NCBI RefSeq assembly: GCF_002355275.1
Contig: NZ_CP023449.1
Span: 641,001 to 705,000 of the forward strand
Length of the DNA stretch: 64,000 nt
Origin: Rhizorhabdus dicambivorans
GTDB lineage: Bacteria; Pseudomonadota; Alphaproteobacteria; Sphingomonadales; Sphingomonadaceae
Direction of reading: 5' to 3'
In this document: positions 25,784-34,192 of the stretch, piece by piece
Position numbering within the stretch: the first letter of the stretch is position 1
Layout of the letters: the number at the start of each line of letters is the position of its first letter
Notes under the pieces: model-generated
What the model saw: the letters and a program-made list of their open reading frames with translations, nothing else
Told to the model about the DNA's origin: nothing
Databases searched by the model: none
Program-made: the position numbers and the translations under genes

Positions 25784-26769
25784 TCTGGTCTCCGATCGGG
25801 GCGGCCCCGGCGAGGAAGGCGAAGCGGCCGCGCGCGGCGCTGCTCCTGCCCATGTCTGGCGCTTCGGCCACGGTCGGCCTTAGCATGCAGCGCGCGGCGA
25901 TGCTCGCGCTAACGCCGGGTGCCAAGGCCGAGGATACCATCCTGCTCGATACCGGCGGCACGGCGGCGGGGGCCGGCGCGGCGGTCACCCAGGCGCTGAA
26001 GGGCGCCGCCCGGATCATCGTCGGCCCGCTGTTCGCCGAGGAGAGCCGCGCGGCGGCGCGGGCCGCAGGCGCGGTGCCGGTGCTGAGCTTCAGCAATGAC
26101 GAGGCGCTGGCCGGGAACGGCGCCTTTCTGCTCGGCATCACCGCCGGGCAGAGCGTCACCGCGATCCTCCGCTATGCGCGCGGGCGTGGGGTGAAGCGGG
26201 TGGCGGTGCTCGGTGGCTCGTCGCGCTGGGCGGCGCAGGGCGTGGCGGCGGCGGAGCGGCTGCGCGGCGCGGCCGGGCTCGACGTGATCGTCCTGCCGGC
26301 GGGCACGGTGGCGGCGAGCCTGCCGGCTTTGCTGCGCGGCGTGCAGCCCGATGCGCTGCTCGTCGCCGAGGGCGGCGATGCGCTGCGCGCCGTGGCGCGG
26401 GCGACGGCGGGCAGCGGCCTCCAGCTGCTCGGCACGCAACAGGCGCTCGACCTTCCGCCGCAGGACATGGCGGGTGCATGGCTGTCGGGGCCGAACCCCG
26501 ACGCGCTGTCCGACTTCGCAGGCCGCTATCAGGGCGGCACGATCAGCGCGCCCGGCCTGATCGCCGCGTTGGCCTATGATGCGATGACGATCGTCGAAAT
26601 GCTGCGGGCGGGGGGTGTGGTCGATCGCAACGCGCTGCTCGCCCGGCCCTTCCCGATCGTCACCGGCCCGATCCGCTTCGCCGCCGACGGCAGCGCCCAG
26701 CGCGAGCTGGCGGTGCTGGTCGCCGGGCAGGACGGCTATATGCTGGCGGGCAAGAGCGGGTCGTTGTGA
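25714..26769 (+). CDS. Periplasmic binding-protein-fold lipoprotein-activator-like (LpoA/LivK type)
   Basis: 351 residues. The N-terminus NRDRRRVLGLLPSALLLG looks like a twin-arginine signal, cleaved near GAAPARK. The mature part has a type I periplasmic-binding fold: AALLLPMSGASATVGLSMQRAAMLAL, ARIIVGPLFAEESRAA, SFSNDEALAG, VAVLGGSSRWAAQGV. This is the pattern of penicillin-binding-protein activators and branched amino-acid binding proteins. No lipobox is seen. GGGAGC precedes the ATG. It overlaps gspJ by four bases, so it is translated with the secretion genes; its role there is unknown. Confidence 0.8.
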   Translation: MNRDRRRVLGLLPSALLLGSASSLWSPIGAAPARKAKRPRAALLLPMSGASATVGLSMQRAAMLALTPGAKAEDTILLDTGGTAAGAGAAVTQALKGAARIIVGPLFAEESRAAARAAGAVPVLSFSNDEALAGNGAFLLGITAGQSVTAILRYARGRGVKRVAVLGGSSRWAAQGVAAAERLRGAAGLDVIVLPAGTVAASLPALLRGVQPDALLVAEGGDALRAVARATAGSGLQLLGTQQALDLPPQDMAGAWLSGPNPDALSDFAGRYQGGTISAPGLIAALAYDAMTIVEMLRAGGVVDRNALLARPFPIVTGPIRFAADGSAQRELAVLVAGQDGYMLAGKSGSL

Positions 26770-27314
26770 CGCTGGAGGCGGAGGAAGCCGGCTTCACCCT
26801 GATCGAGCTGATCATCTCGCTTGCCCTGTTCGGGCTGATCGCGATGGCGGGGCTCGCGCTGGTCGACGGGCTGCTGGGCATCCAGCGCCGCACCGACGGC
26901 CGGCTGGAGCGCCTCGCCGATGTGCAGCGCGCGATGTATGTCGTCGACAATGATCTGTCGCAGGTCGGCGGCGGCGAGCTTCAGGGCGACGGTGCCGGGC
27001 TGAGCTTCAGCCGCCCGCTCGCCGCCGAGGGCGGCGTGCCGGTGCGGGTCGGCTACCAGCTCGGCGCCGGGACATTGCTGCGCAGCATCAGCGGGCCCGG
27101 ACTGCCGCAAGGGGCGCAGCGCGTGCTGCAGGGCGTGGGATCGGTCCGCTGGAGCTATTACCGGCCCGGCCTGGGCTGGATCGACCGCTGGCCCCCCGCC
27201 CCGGAACTGGCGCAGCAATGGCCCGCCGCCGTCGCCGCCGACATCGTGCTGGCTCCGGGCGGGACGGTAACGGGATCGCTGCGGCGGGTCGTGCCGCTGC
27301 CGGCGCATCCATGA
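26766..27314 (+). CDS. gspJ: Type II secretion minor pseudopilin J
   Basis: 182 residues, GTG start overlapping the preceding stop. Leader EEAGFTLIELIISLALFG with cleavage after Gly and Glu+5; the mature domain carries the GspJ pattern (RADVQRAMYVVDNDLSQV-like, then a Trp-rich WSYYRPGLGWIDRWPP). Part of the pseudopilus tip. Overlaps gspK as ATGA. Confidence 0.9.
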   Translation: MTLEAEEAGFTLIELIISLALFGLIAMAGLALVDGLLGIQRRTDGRLERLADVQRAMYVVDNDLSQVGGGELQGDGAGLSFSRPLAAEGGVPVRVGYQLGAGTLLRSISGPGLPQGAQRVLQGVGSVRWSYYRPGLGWIDRWPPAPELAQQWPAAVAADIVLAPGGTVTGSLRRVVPLPAHP

Positions 27315-28183
27315 GCGAGGGAGGGCGAGACGACGAGGGGATGATCCTCGTCAATGTCCTGCTGTTCGTGGCGATCGCGAGCGGCGTCCTGCTGCTGATG
27401 ATCACATCGGAGGATTCGGCGCTCGAACGCGCGTCGCGGATGCGCGAGGCGGCGCGCGCCATGGCGATCGCGCGGGGCGGCGAGGTGTCGGCGGTGGTCG
27501 CGCTGCGCCGCGACGCGGTTGTGGCGCCCGACAGCGACAGCCGCGCAGAGCCGTGGGGGGCGCTGTCGGAAAGCGGCGCCCCGATCGAGGGCGGCAGCTT
27601 CGACCTCGCCATCGCCGATGCGCAGGACCGCTTCAACATCAACGCGCTGATGCAGCCCGATCCGGTCGCCGCCGGCATCCTCGGCCGCATCGCCGGCGCG
27701 GTCGGGATGAGCGAGGAGCAGGCGGCCAAGGCGACCGCCGCGATCCGCGCGGCGGGGCCGGTCAGCGACCTGAGACCGCTCGGCGCGCTCGGCCTGCCGC
27801 CGGGTCAGCTCGCGCGGTTGTCCGGCCTCGTCACGGCGCTGCCCTATGACAGCAGGATCAATCTCAACGCCGCGAGCGAGGACATGCTGGCTGTGCTGAC
27901 CGGCGATGCGATGGCCGCGCGCCGCATCGTCGCCACCCGCGAGCGGCAGGGCTTTGTCACGGCCGCCGATCTGGCGACGCTGAACGTCTCGATGCCGCAG
28001 GGGGCGGGGCTGACCTCGAATCTGTTCTGGGTACGCAGCCGGGTGCGGATCGGCGACACCAGCCAGCAGCTCACCAGCCTGATCGCCCGCAAGGACACAC
28101 CCGATGGCGGCGGCAAGCAGGCTGTGGTGGTCGGCCGCTGGGTGGGCGCCTCGGCGCCGGTGCAGGCGCCGAGGCTGCCGTGA
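27311..28183 (+). CDS. gspK: Type II secretion minor pseudopilin K
   Basis: 290 residues. Leader GGRDDEGMILVNVLLFVAIASG, then a large alpha domain typical of GspK (DRFNINALMQPD, YDSRINLNAASEDMLAVLTG). GspK caps the pseudopilus tip. It normally lacks Glu+5, and none is seen here. Last gene of the T2SS cluster. No prepilin peptidase (gspO) is in the window. Confidence 0.92.
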   Translation: MSEGGRDDEGMILVNVLLFVAIASGVLLLMITSEDSALERASRMREAARAMAIARGGEVSAVVALRRDAVVAPDSDSRAEPWGALSESGAPIEGGSFDLAIADAQDRFNINALMQPDPVAAGILGRIAGAVGMSEEQAAKATAAIRAAGPVSDLRPLGALGLPPGQLARLSGLVTALPYDSRINLNAASEDMLAVLTGDAMAARRIVATRERQGFVTAADLATLNVSMPQGAGLTSNLFWVRSRVRIGDTSQQLTSLIARKDTPDGGGKQAVVVGRWVGASAPVQAPRLP

Positions 28184-28228
28184 ACTGGATGGGCCGCGGA
28201 TCGGCCTCGCGGCGGTCGGCATATTCCG

Positions 28229-28317
28229 CGTCACCCTGAACTCGTTTCAGGGTCCACTCCTTACCCGCTCCGGCGCTCCCGTTGATGAGTGGATGCTGAA
28301 CCGCGTTCAGCATGACG
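28229..28317. repeat. Intergenic CGTCA...TGACG paired-hairpin repeat
   Basis: Begins CGTCACCCTGAACTCG with hairpin CCCTGAACTCGTTTCAGGG and ends with hairpin ATGCTGAACCGCGTTCAGCAT followed by GACG. It lies between convergent gspK and the TonB receptor gene. Same architecture as the elements at 3191 and 40285. Confidence 0.65.
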
Positions 28318-28377
28318 TAAACGAGAAAGGGCGCGGAGCTTCCGCCCCGCGCCCCTTCCCTGATCCGGTCGAGAGGA

Positions 28378-31065
28378 TCAGAAGTTGGCGGTGAGCCCCA
28401 GCGAGAAGCTGCGGCCGACATCGTAGCGGTTGAGATAGACGATGTTCGCGCCGGCCTTCTGGAACTCCTTGTAGCCGGTGCCCGTCAGGTTGCGGGCCTC
28501 GATCTTCAGTTCCATGTCGGTGTTCAGGATCTTGAAGCCCTGGCGGCCGACGAGGTCGAGGCGGATGCCCGGCTTCTCCTGGATGTCGGGCTGGCTGAGC
28601 GTGCCCTGGATCGGGCCGCGGTTGGTGACGCGCTCGCTCGCATAGTTGAACAGGACGGTGAGCTGCGAGAGCCGCTCGGTATCCTCGAAGCTGAGCTGGA
28701 TATTGCCGATATGATCGGACTGGCCGGTCAGCGGCGCGCCGTCGCGGAACAGCGCGTTGGCGGCGACCGGGGACAGGTCCGGGCCGATCACGATCGAATT
28801 GTCGACCTTCAACTTCGACTTGGTGAAGGTGTAGTTGCCGATCAGCACCAGCCGCTTGGTCTCGAAGAAGGACCCGCCCAGCGTATCGAGCGGGACATGC
28901 TTCTCGACCTCGATCTCGGCGCCGTAGAGCTGCGCTTCGGGCGCGTTGGCGAAGCCGGTGCGCAGCACGCCGCCACCCGCAAAGAAGGCCGCGGCCTCGA
29001 TCGGGTTGTTGAGCTTCTTGTAGAAGCCGGCGACCGACAGGCGCTGGTTGCGGTCGAAATACCATTCGAAGCGCGCCTCGCCGTTATACAGCGTCGAATC
29101 GCGCAGGAAGGGGTTGCCGGTGAACTGGCGGTCGCTGTCGAAATCCTGGTAGATCTGGCGCGCAAGCTCGCGGAACTGCGGGCGGGCGACGGTCTTCGAT
29201 CCGGCCAGGCGGACCTGCATGTCGTCTTGGATATTATAGGTCAGCGTGGCGGCCGGTAGCAGGTAGCTCTTCGACAGCTGGGTGCCCGCGCCCGCGTCCG
29301 GGGTGACGAACTGCTCGGCATCCTCGTAGCGGAGGCCGCCCTGCAGCCGCAGGCCCTGGGCCAGTTCGATCTCGGCCTGGCCATAGGCTGCCTTGATCTC
29401 CAGGCCGGCGCTGTAGGCGCGCGAGCCCTCGGCGCCCGAAACGTCGCGCAGCTGGATGTTGTAGGTGTAGATATTATAGTCGGAGACCAGGAAGTCCGGA
29501 CGCTCCTGCGCGACCGCAAGGTCCAGCGCGCCGGCCGGACGGAAATACTGGAACTGGTAGCGTTCCGACTGGCGCTTGGTCTTGCTGTAGGCGACGCCGC
29601 CGCTGATCGTGCCGGTCAGGGCGCCATCCAGCTTGTAGGCAATGTCGCCGCTGGCGGCATAGATATCCTCGTTCAGATCGCTGAACGCGATATCGGCCGA
29701 CTGGCCGCCCGAGGCGAGGTTGTTGATATAGTCGCCCGCCTGCGCGCTGTAGAAATAGCTGAACCCACGCTCATAGGGGCTCTCGCGCTGCGAATTGGCA
29801 TAGGTGGCGCGCAGGTCGATGCTGAGCGGCCCGAAGCGCAGCTCGGCGACGCCCTGGGTGTCGATCAGCTGGCGCTCGAACCAGTAGGTGTTCTGCTTGA
29901 TCAGCGAATCCGGCTGGCCGGCGACGGGATCGGACACGCTGCGATTGTAGCCCGACGACAAGCGGCCCTGCTTGACGGTGTCGCGGATGAACAGGTTGGT
30001 CCAGCGGAACTTGTGGTCGTTCACCTCGGCGCCGAGGCCGAGCAGGCCGTTCACCGTGACGTGGTTGTCGGTGATGACGGTCTGGAACTGGCTGTTCGGG
30101 ATGCCGGCGAGGCCCGGATCGATCGACGACTGCTGCAGCACGTCGCGGGTTTTCCAGCTGTTGCTGAAGCCGAGCGCGGCAAGCACGCCGACCCGGCCGC
30201 TGTCGGTGTCCATCGAGGTGCCGGCGGTGATGTCGGCCGAGAAATTGGCGGGAATGTTGCGGTTGCGCTGGAGCAGCGACGTATCCGCATTGTTCAGGCT
30301 TGCCGCGAAATCCTGCAGGTCGGCGGCGCTGTAGGTCGCTCCCTGGACGATAGGCGTGGTGCTCGAATTCTTGACCGCGGCCTTCAGTCCGCGCGGAATG
30401 TCGCGGGTGCCGTTATCGAAACCGAACCAGTCATAGTCCGAGCCATAATAGGTATAGCCCAGCTTGCCGGTCGTCTCGCTGTCCCCGCTGATCGAGCCAC
30501 CGATCGACAGGAAGGGCTCGCTGGGGATCGCCTTGGTAGTCAGGTTGATCACGCCGCCGCCGAACTCGCCCGGATAATTGGCCGAATAGCTCTTCTGGAC
30601 GAGCGAGGAGGCGAGGATGCTGGTGGGGAACAGGTCGAGCGGGACAACGCGCTTGAGCGGTTCGGGGCTCGGCAGCGGCGAGCCGTTGAGCAGCGCCAGC
30701 GAATAGCGGTCGCCGAGGCCGCGGACATAGACGAAGCCGTTGCCGACCACCGACAGGCCGGTGACGCGCTGGAGTGCGCCCGCGATGTCGCCATCGCCGG
30801 TGCGGGCGATATCGGCCGAGGAGAGGACCGAGACGACCTGCGGGGTCGCGCGGATCACATTCTGCTGCCGGCGGCCGGTCACGACGATATCGCGGGTCGA
30901 GGGCGCGGAGGCGCCGAGGGTCGAGACTTCGACCTGCTCTTCCTCGGGTTCGGCGGCGGCGGGTGGCGTGGCGGGTGCGGCGGGAGTCTGGGCGAGCGCC
31001 GCCGCAGACGTCATCAGCGCCGTCGAGAGAAGGAGAGAGCGCCCGAGGGCGAGAGGAGTCTTCAT
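28378..31065 (-). CDS. TonB-dependent outer-membrane receptor
   Basis: 895 residues. Signal peptide ends ALAQ; an Ala/Pro/Glu-rich spacer precedes DIVVTGRR, the plug (ATPQVVSVLSSADIARTGDG, VYVRGLGDRYSLALLNGSPL) and a barrel ending in FSLGLTANF. No STN domain, so it is a simple transporter. It follows the Thr-Pro lipoprotein gene by 78 bases on the same strand and lies next to the T2SS cluster, suggesting joint work at the cell surface. Ligand unknown. Confidence 0.92.
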   Translation of the reverse strand: MKTPLALGRSLLLSTALMTSAAALAQTPAAPATPPAAAEPEEEQVEVSTLGASAPSTRDIVVTGRRQQNVIRATPQVVSVLSSADIARTGDGDIAGALQRVTGLSVVGNGFVYVRGLGDRYSLALLNGSPLPSPEPLKRVVPLDLFPTSILASSLVQKSYSANYPGEFGGGVINLTTKAIPSEPFLSIGGSISGDSETTGKLGYTYYGSDYDWFGFDNGTRDIPRGLKAAVKNSSTTPIVQGATYSAADLQDFAASLNNADTSLLQRNRNIPANFSADITAGTSMDTDSGRVGVLAALGFSNSWKTRDVLQQSSIDPGLAGIPNSQFQTVITDNHVTVNGLLGLGAEVNDHKFRWTNLFIRDTVKQGRLSSGYNRSVSDPVAGQPDSLIKQNTYWFERQLIDTQGVAELRFGPLSIDLRATYANSQRESPYERGFSYFYSAQAGDYINNLASGGQSADIAFSDLNEDIYAASGDIAYKLDGALTGTISGGVAYSKTKRQSERYQFQYFRPAGALDLAVAQERPDFLVSDYNIYTYNIQLRDVSGAEGSRAYSAGLEIKAAYGQAEIELAQGLRLQGGLRYEDAEQFVTPDAGAGTQLSKSYLLPAATLTYNIQDDMQVRLAGSKTVARPQFRELARQIYQDFDSDRQFTGNPFLRDSTLYNGEARFEWYFDRNQRLSVAGFYKKLNNPIEAAAFFAGGGVLRTGFANAPEAQLYGAEIEVEKHVPLDTLGGSFFETKRLVLIGNYTFTKSKLKVDNSIVIGPDLSPVAANALFRDGAPLTGQSDHIGNIQLSFEDTERLSQLTVLFNYASERVTNRGPIQGTLSQPDIQEKPGIRLDLVGRQGFKILNTDMELKIEARNLTGTGYKEFQKAGANIVYLNRYDVGRSFSLGLTANF

Positions 31066-31143
31066 GGTGGTGTCCCCGTTCGGATGAGCGAACGGGCGGC
31101 GACCGCTTTCGCGACCGCCGCCCGCCAGGTCGTCAAGCGTCGG

Positions 31144-32667
31144 TCAGTTCGGGATCGCGGTGCACGACCCGCTAGTGCTGCCGAACGATGCGGTCGAGGA
31201 GTTGCAGGCCCAGCCCGCATACCAGGTGTCGCTCGTATCGCGCACCGCGCCGATATAGCTGGTGGTCACGAAGAAGCTGCCGAGGGTCGCCGCGTTGAAG
31301 GCGGTGCGGGCGGCTTCGTTGGCGCCGTTGACGAAGGTACCGGTCAGCGACGAGGTGAAGGCCGGGTTGTTGTTGGTGCCGGCGGTGAAGATCGTCTGGA
31401 CCGCCGCCTCGTTGCCGTCGGCACGATAGGGCGCGGTGGCGCAGGCGAGGACGACCGAGTTGAACACCGGCGGGCCGACATCGTCGAGGGCGCTGTTCGC
31501 CGCGCGGGTGGTGGTGCCGCCGGTCTCGTCGATGTCGAGGCACGATCCAGTGCCGGTGACGACGCCGTTGACCATCGTGTAGTCGGTACCGCCGCGCAGC
31601 AGCATCACATTGCCGCCCTGGACGGTCGAGCGCTGGACGAAGGTGAAGTTGGCGAGGCGGGTGTTCTGGCGGGGCAGAGCATCCTCGTTGCCGTTCGAGT
31701 CGGCCTCGATCATCGAGTCGCCGTTATTGGCATCGCGCTGGACGGCGATGACGAACTGGATGAAGCCCTTATAGCCGAGGTCGGTGTCGAGCGCGTCGTC
31801 GTCGGCGCCGGTCATCACCAGATATTTCAGGTTGGCGCGGCCGCCGAAGATCTCGATGCCGTCGTCCGAGCTGTTGTGGATCTGGATGTGGTCGAGGGTG
31901 GTGCCGCTGCCGACGCCGCCCAGGGTCAGGCCCTGCAGTTCGTTGCCGGGCGCGATCGCGAAGCCCGAATAGCGGATCTGGACATATTGCAGCGTGCCGC
32001 TGTTGTCCGCCGCCTGGTCGCCGCCGTAGAGCGAGCTGGTGGTGCCTTCGATGACCTGCTGGCAGGTGGCCGAGCCGCCCGCGACCGAGGTGTTGCAATC
32101 CGAGATCGGCGCGCGGCCGAGCAGGACGATGCCGCCCCACAGGCCCTGGCTGCTGTCGGTGGTGGTGCCGAGCACATTGTCGCGCGCGGTGAAGATGATC
32201 GGCTGGGTCGCGGTGCCGATCGCGTTGAGGCGCGAGCCGCGGTTGACGACCAGATAATCGTTGCCCGACGAGGCAAAGACGGTGACGCCCGGCTGGACGG
32301 TGAGGGTGACGCGCTGGCCACCGGTGGCGTTGCCGTCGCCGCCGATGTCGGTGCCGACATTGACCGGGCCCGACAGCGAGTAGATCACGCCCGGCAGCTT
32401 CTGCAGGGTGGTGTCGGCGGTGATGCGGCCCGAAATCTCGCAGTTACGGAAGGCCGTGGTGATGGTGCCGCGGTCGATCGTGCCGGTCGGGCAGGACGCG
32501 GCTGCCTGGCCCGGGGTCGGGGTCGGCGTGGGGGTCGGCGTCGGGGTGGGCGTCGGGGTTGGGGTGACGATCGTGCCTTCGCCCGGCGAGGCGACGTCGT
32601 CGGCGCCGCCGCAGGCGGTCAGGGCCAGGGCGCACCCCAGCATCAGGATGGAACGGAAGTTTTTCAT
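31144..32667 (-). CDS. Secreted lipoprotein with (Thr-Pro)9 linker and beta-helix-like body
   Basis: 507 residues. The signal peptide ends in lipobox LTACGG (Cys19), followed by acidic and Gly-rich residues, nine consecutive Thr-Pro pairs (about 36-53) and a large body rich in Gly, Thr and Asn with strand-turn repeats (GLTLGGVGSGTTLDHIQIHN, SSDDGIEIFGG, TGADDDALDTDLG). The body looks like a right-handed beta helix, as in surface or secreted proteins with repeated hydrophobic rungs. It precedes the TonB receptor, and the T2SS cluster lies beyond that. It is a candidate T2SS substrate anchored at the surface; that is an inference. Confidence 0.75.
   Translation of the reverse strand: MKNFRSILMLGCALALTACGGADDVASPGEGTIVTPTPTPTPTPTPTPTPTPGQAAASCPTGTIDRGTITTAFRNCEISGRITADTTLQKLPGVIYSLSGPVNVGTDIGGDGNATGGQRVTLTVQPGVTVFASSGNDYLVVNRGSRLNAIGTATQPIIFTARDNVLGTTTDSSQGLWGGIVLLGRAPISDCNTSVAGGSATCQQVIEGTTSSLYGGDQAADNSGTLQYVQIRYSGFAIAPGNELQGLTLGGVGSGTTLDHIQIHNSSDDGIEIFGGRANLKYLVMTGADDDALDTDLGYKGFIQFVIAVQRDANNGDSMIEADSNGNEDALPRQNTRLANFTFVQRSTVQGGNVMLLRGGTDYTMVNGVVTGTGSCLDIDETGGTTTRAANSALDDVGPPVFNSVVLACATAPYRADGNEAAVQTIFTAGTNNNPAFTSSLTGTFVNGANEAARTAFNAATLGSFFVTTSYIGAVRDTSDTWYAGWACNSSTASFGSTSGSCTAIPN
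32512..32565. repeat. Nine 6-base repeats encoding Thr-Pro
   Basis: Nine imperfect 6-base units (ACSCCN on the minus strand) encode the (Thr-Pro)9 linker of the lipoprotein. Codon third positions vary between units, so selection acts on the peptide. Copy number could still vary by slippage. Confidence 0.9.
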
Positions 32668-32767
32668 GATTGCCCCTTTGCTGGACCACAGGGTCGCGCG
32701 CCGACTCCGGCACCGCCCGTCGGGAGTCGCCTCTAGTGGGGCTGGATGGCGGTGCGATTACGCCAGC

Positions 32768-32785
32768 GTGACAGTTTCGAGACAG
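32768..32785 (-). promoter_or_regulatory. Pho-box-like direct repeat before the lipoprotein gene
   Basis: On the minus strand CTGTCTC-GAAA-CTGTCAC: two 7-base units with a 4-base spacer, the geometry of PhoB sites (consensus CTGTCAT). The first unit differs at two positions and the second at one. It ends about 100 bases upstream of the lipoprotein start and points the same way. A third unit CTGTCAC lies on the plus strand at 32796-32802. Confidence 0.5.
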
Positions 32786-32798
32786 CGGGCGGCAGCTG

Positions 32799-33434
32799 TC
32801 ACCGTATCGGCCAGGGGCGCTCGCGATACCATTTGGTGATCACATATTTGCTCCCCTGGCGGACCTTCATCCCGCAATGCAGCGTCCAGGGATTGGGTTT
32901 GCCGTCGGCGGTGATATTGGCCCAGACGACCAGCTTGCCGGGCTCCGGCTGGATGATCTTGTCGAGTCGCCGGAACCGGGTCGCTCCGCCCGCGCCGGGT
33001 TGGTTGAGGTAGATCATCGCCGTCCAGCTGCGCTGGCCGGTCTCGCCGCAATGGGTGAGATAGTCGAAGCCGGTCGGCTCGAAATAGTCGGTATGGTCGC
33101 GGAACTCGTCCCCCACGTCATATTTCTGGCCCTGGATTGGCTCCCCCAGCGCGGGATCGATTCCCAGCATGTCGGCGATATCGGCATCGAGCCCGGCCGC
33201 AAGGGCGCTCGCGGGATCGAGATCGCAGGTCTTGCTGGTGCGAAAATAGGCGACGCCCTGATCATCGGCGATCGTCGAGGGGCGGTTGTCGCGGTCGATC
33301 AGCGCCACCAGTTCCGCGCAGCGCGCTGCATCGAGGAACTCTCGAACGATGAACAGCTCCGCCTTGGAGCCAGGCATCTTTTGTGCGCCGCGGCTCCGCA
33401 GATGCGCGGCAACGGGGGTGACGGAATCGGTCAT
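32799..33434 (-). CDS. 2-oxoglutarate/Fe(II) dioxygenase, prolyl-4-hydroxylase-like
   Basis: 211 residues, no signal peptide. The double-stranded beta helix has iron ligands H-x-D in RDHTDYFEP (about 113-115) and a distal His in TLHCGMKV, with the 2-oxoglutarate Lys in GSKYVITKWYRER. The pattern is that of prolyl-4-hydroxylase alpha-subunit homologues, which hydroxylate proline in peptides. It is convergent with nothing and lies directly upstream of the Thr-Pro lipoprotein gene on the same strand (131 bases between). A link to the Pro-rich linker is only a hypothesis. Confidence 0.85.
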   Translation of the reverse strand: MTDSVTPVAAHLRSRGAQKMPGSKAELFIVREFLDAARCAELVALIDRDNRPSTIADDQGVAYFRTSKTCDLDPASALAAGLDADIADMLGIDPALGEPIQGQKYDVGDEFRDHTDYFEPTGFDYLTHCGETGQRSWTAMIYLNQPGAGGATRFRRLDKIIQPEPGKLVVWANITADGKPNPWTLHCGMKVRQGSKYVITKWYRERPWPIR

Positions 33435-33480
33435 GATGCGGTCGCTTCTAGCGCGACCGCGCCGGTCTGGGATATGCGCT

Positions 33481-33498
33481 CTGTCATCCGCCTGTCAT
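33481..33498 (+). promoter_or_regulatory. Perfect Pho box
   Basis: CTGTCATCCGCCTGTCAT: two exact CTGTCAT units 11 bases apart, matching the PhoB consensus in sequence and spacing. It points toward the GST gene, whose ATG is 35 bases downstream, and lies 47 bases upstream of the divergent dioxygenase gene. Phosphate control of one or both is inferred. Confidence 0.7.
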
Positions 33499-33532
33499 CA
33501 GGGCGCCACCGCGTCGACCATCGGGAGACAGC

Positions 33533-34183
33533 ATGACCCTCATCCTCTATTCGCACCCGCTCTCCTCCTATTGCCACAAGGCGAAGGCCGCCTGCTACGA
33601 GAAGGGCGTGGCGTTCGAGGAGCGAATCCTCGACGGCAGCGAGCCGGCGATGGGCGAATGGGCGGCGCTGTGGCCGATCGGCAAATTCCCGATCGCCGTC
33701 CATGACGGCCGGATGGTCTTCGAGGCGACCGGCATCATCGAATATGTGGAGGCGCGCTTTCCCGATACGCCGCGCCTGATACCGGCCGATCCGCTGGTGG
33801 CGGCCGAGGTGCGAATGTGGGATCGCTTCTTCGACAATTATGTCGCCACGCCGCAGCAACGCCTGGTCAACATCGCGCTGGGCCGCGAGCATGACGATGG
33901 CGGCGCGCCGTGGCGGGCGGCGCTGGATACCGCCTACGCGCTGCTCGACGATCGGATGCGGGGAAGGGAATGGGTTGCCGGGGACGGCTTCAGCATGGCT
34001 GACTGTTCGGCGGCGCCGCAGCTGCTCTATGCCGACTGGACCCATGCGATCCCGCAACATCTCGAGGCGCTCTGGGCCTATCGCGGCCGATTGCTGGCGC
34101 GGCCCAGCTATGCCCGCGCGCTCGACGAGGCGCGGCCCTACCGCCACATGTTCCCGCTTGGCGCGCCCGAAGGGCGGGACTGA
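33533..34183 (+). CDS. Glutathione S-transferase family protein
   Basis: 216 residues. Thioredoxin-like N-terminal domain (LILYSHPLSSYCHKAKAACYEKG, then the cis-Pro GKFPIAVHDG and glutathione-binding FEATGIIEYVE) and an all-helical C-terminal domain with GDGFSMADCSAAP. GGGAGAC precedes the ATG. The Pho box 35 bases upstream suggests induction in low phosphate. Substrate unknown. Confidence 0.9.
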   Translation: MTLILYSHPLSSYCHKAKAACYEKGVAFEERILDGSEPAMGEWAALWPIGKFPIAVHDGRMVFEATGIIEYVEARFPDTPRLIPADPLVAAEVRMWDRFFDNYVATPQQRLVNIALGREHDDGGAPWRAALDTAYALLDDRMRGREWVAGDGFSMADCSAAPQLLYADWTHAIPQHLEALWAYRGRLLARPSYARALDEARPYRHMFPLGAPEGRD

Positions 34184-34192
34184 CGGCGCTGC

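Noticed and set aside
30013..32736. 907-codon plus-strand frame antisense to receptor and lipoprotein
   Set aside because: Long only because of GC-rich codon use; the minus-strand genes have signal peptides and family motifs.
32408..32839. Plus-strand protein with a Val-Gly repeat
   Set aside because: It is the reverse reading of the Thr-Pro repeat; the lipoprotein on the other strand has a signal peptide and lipobox.
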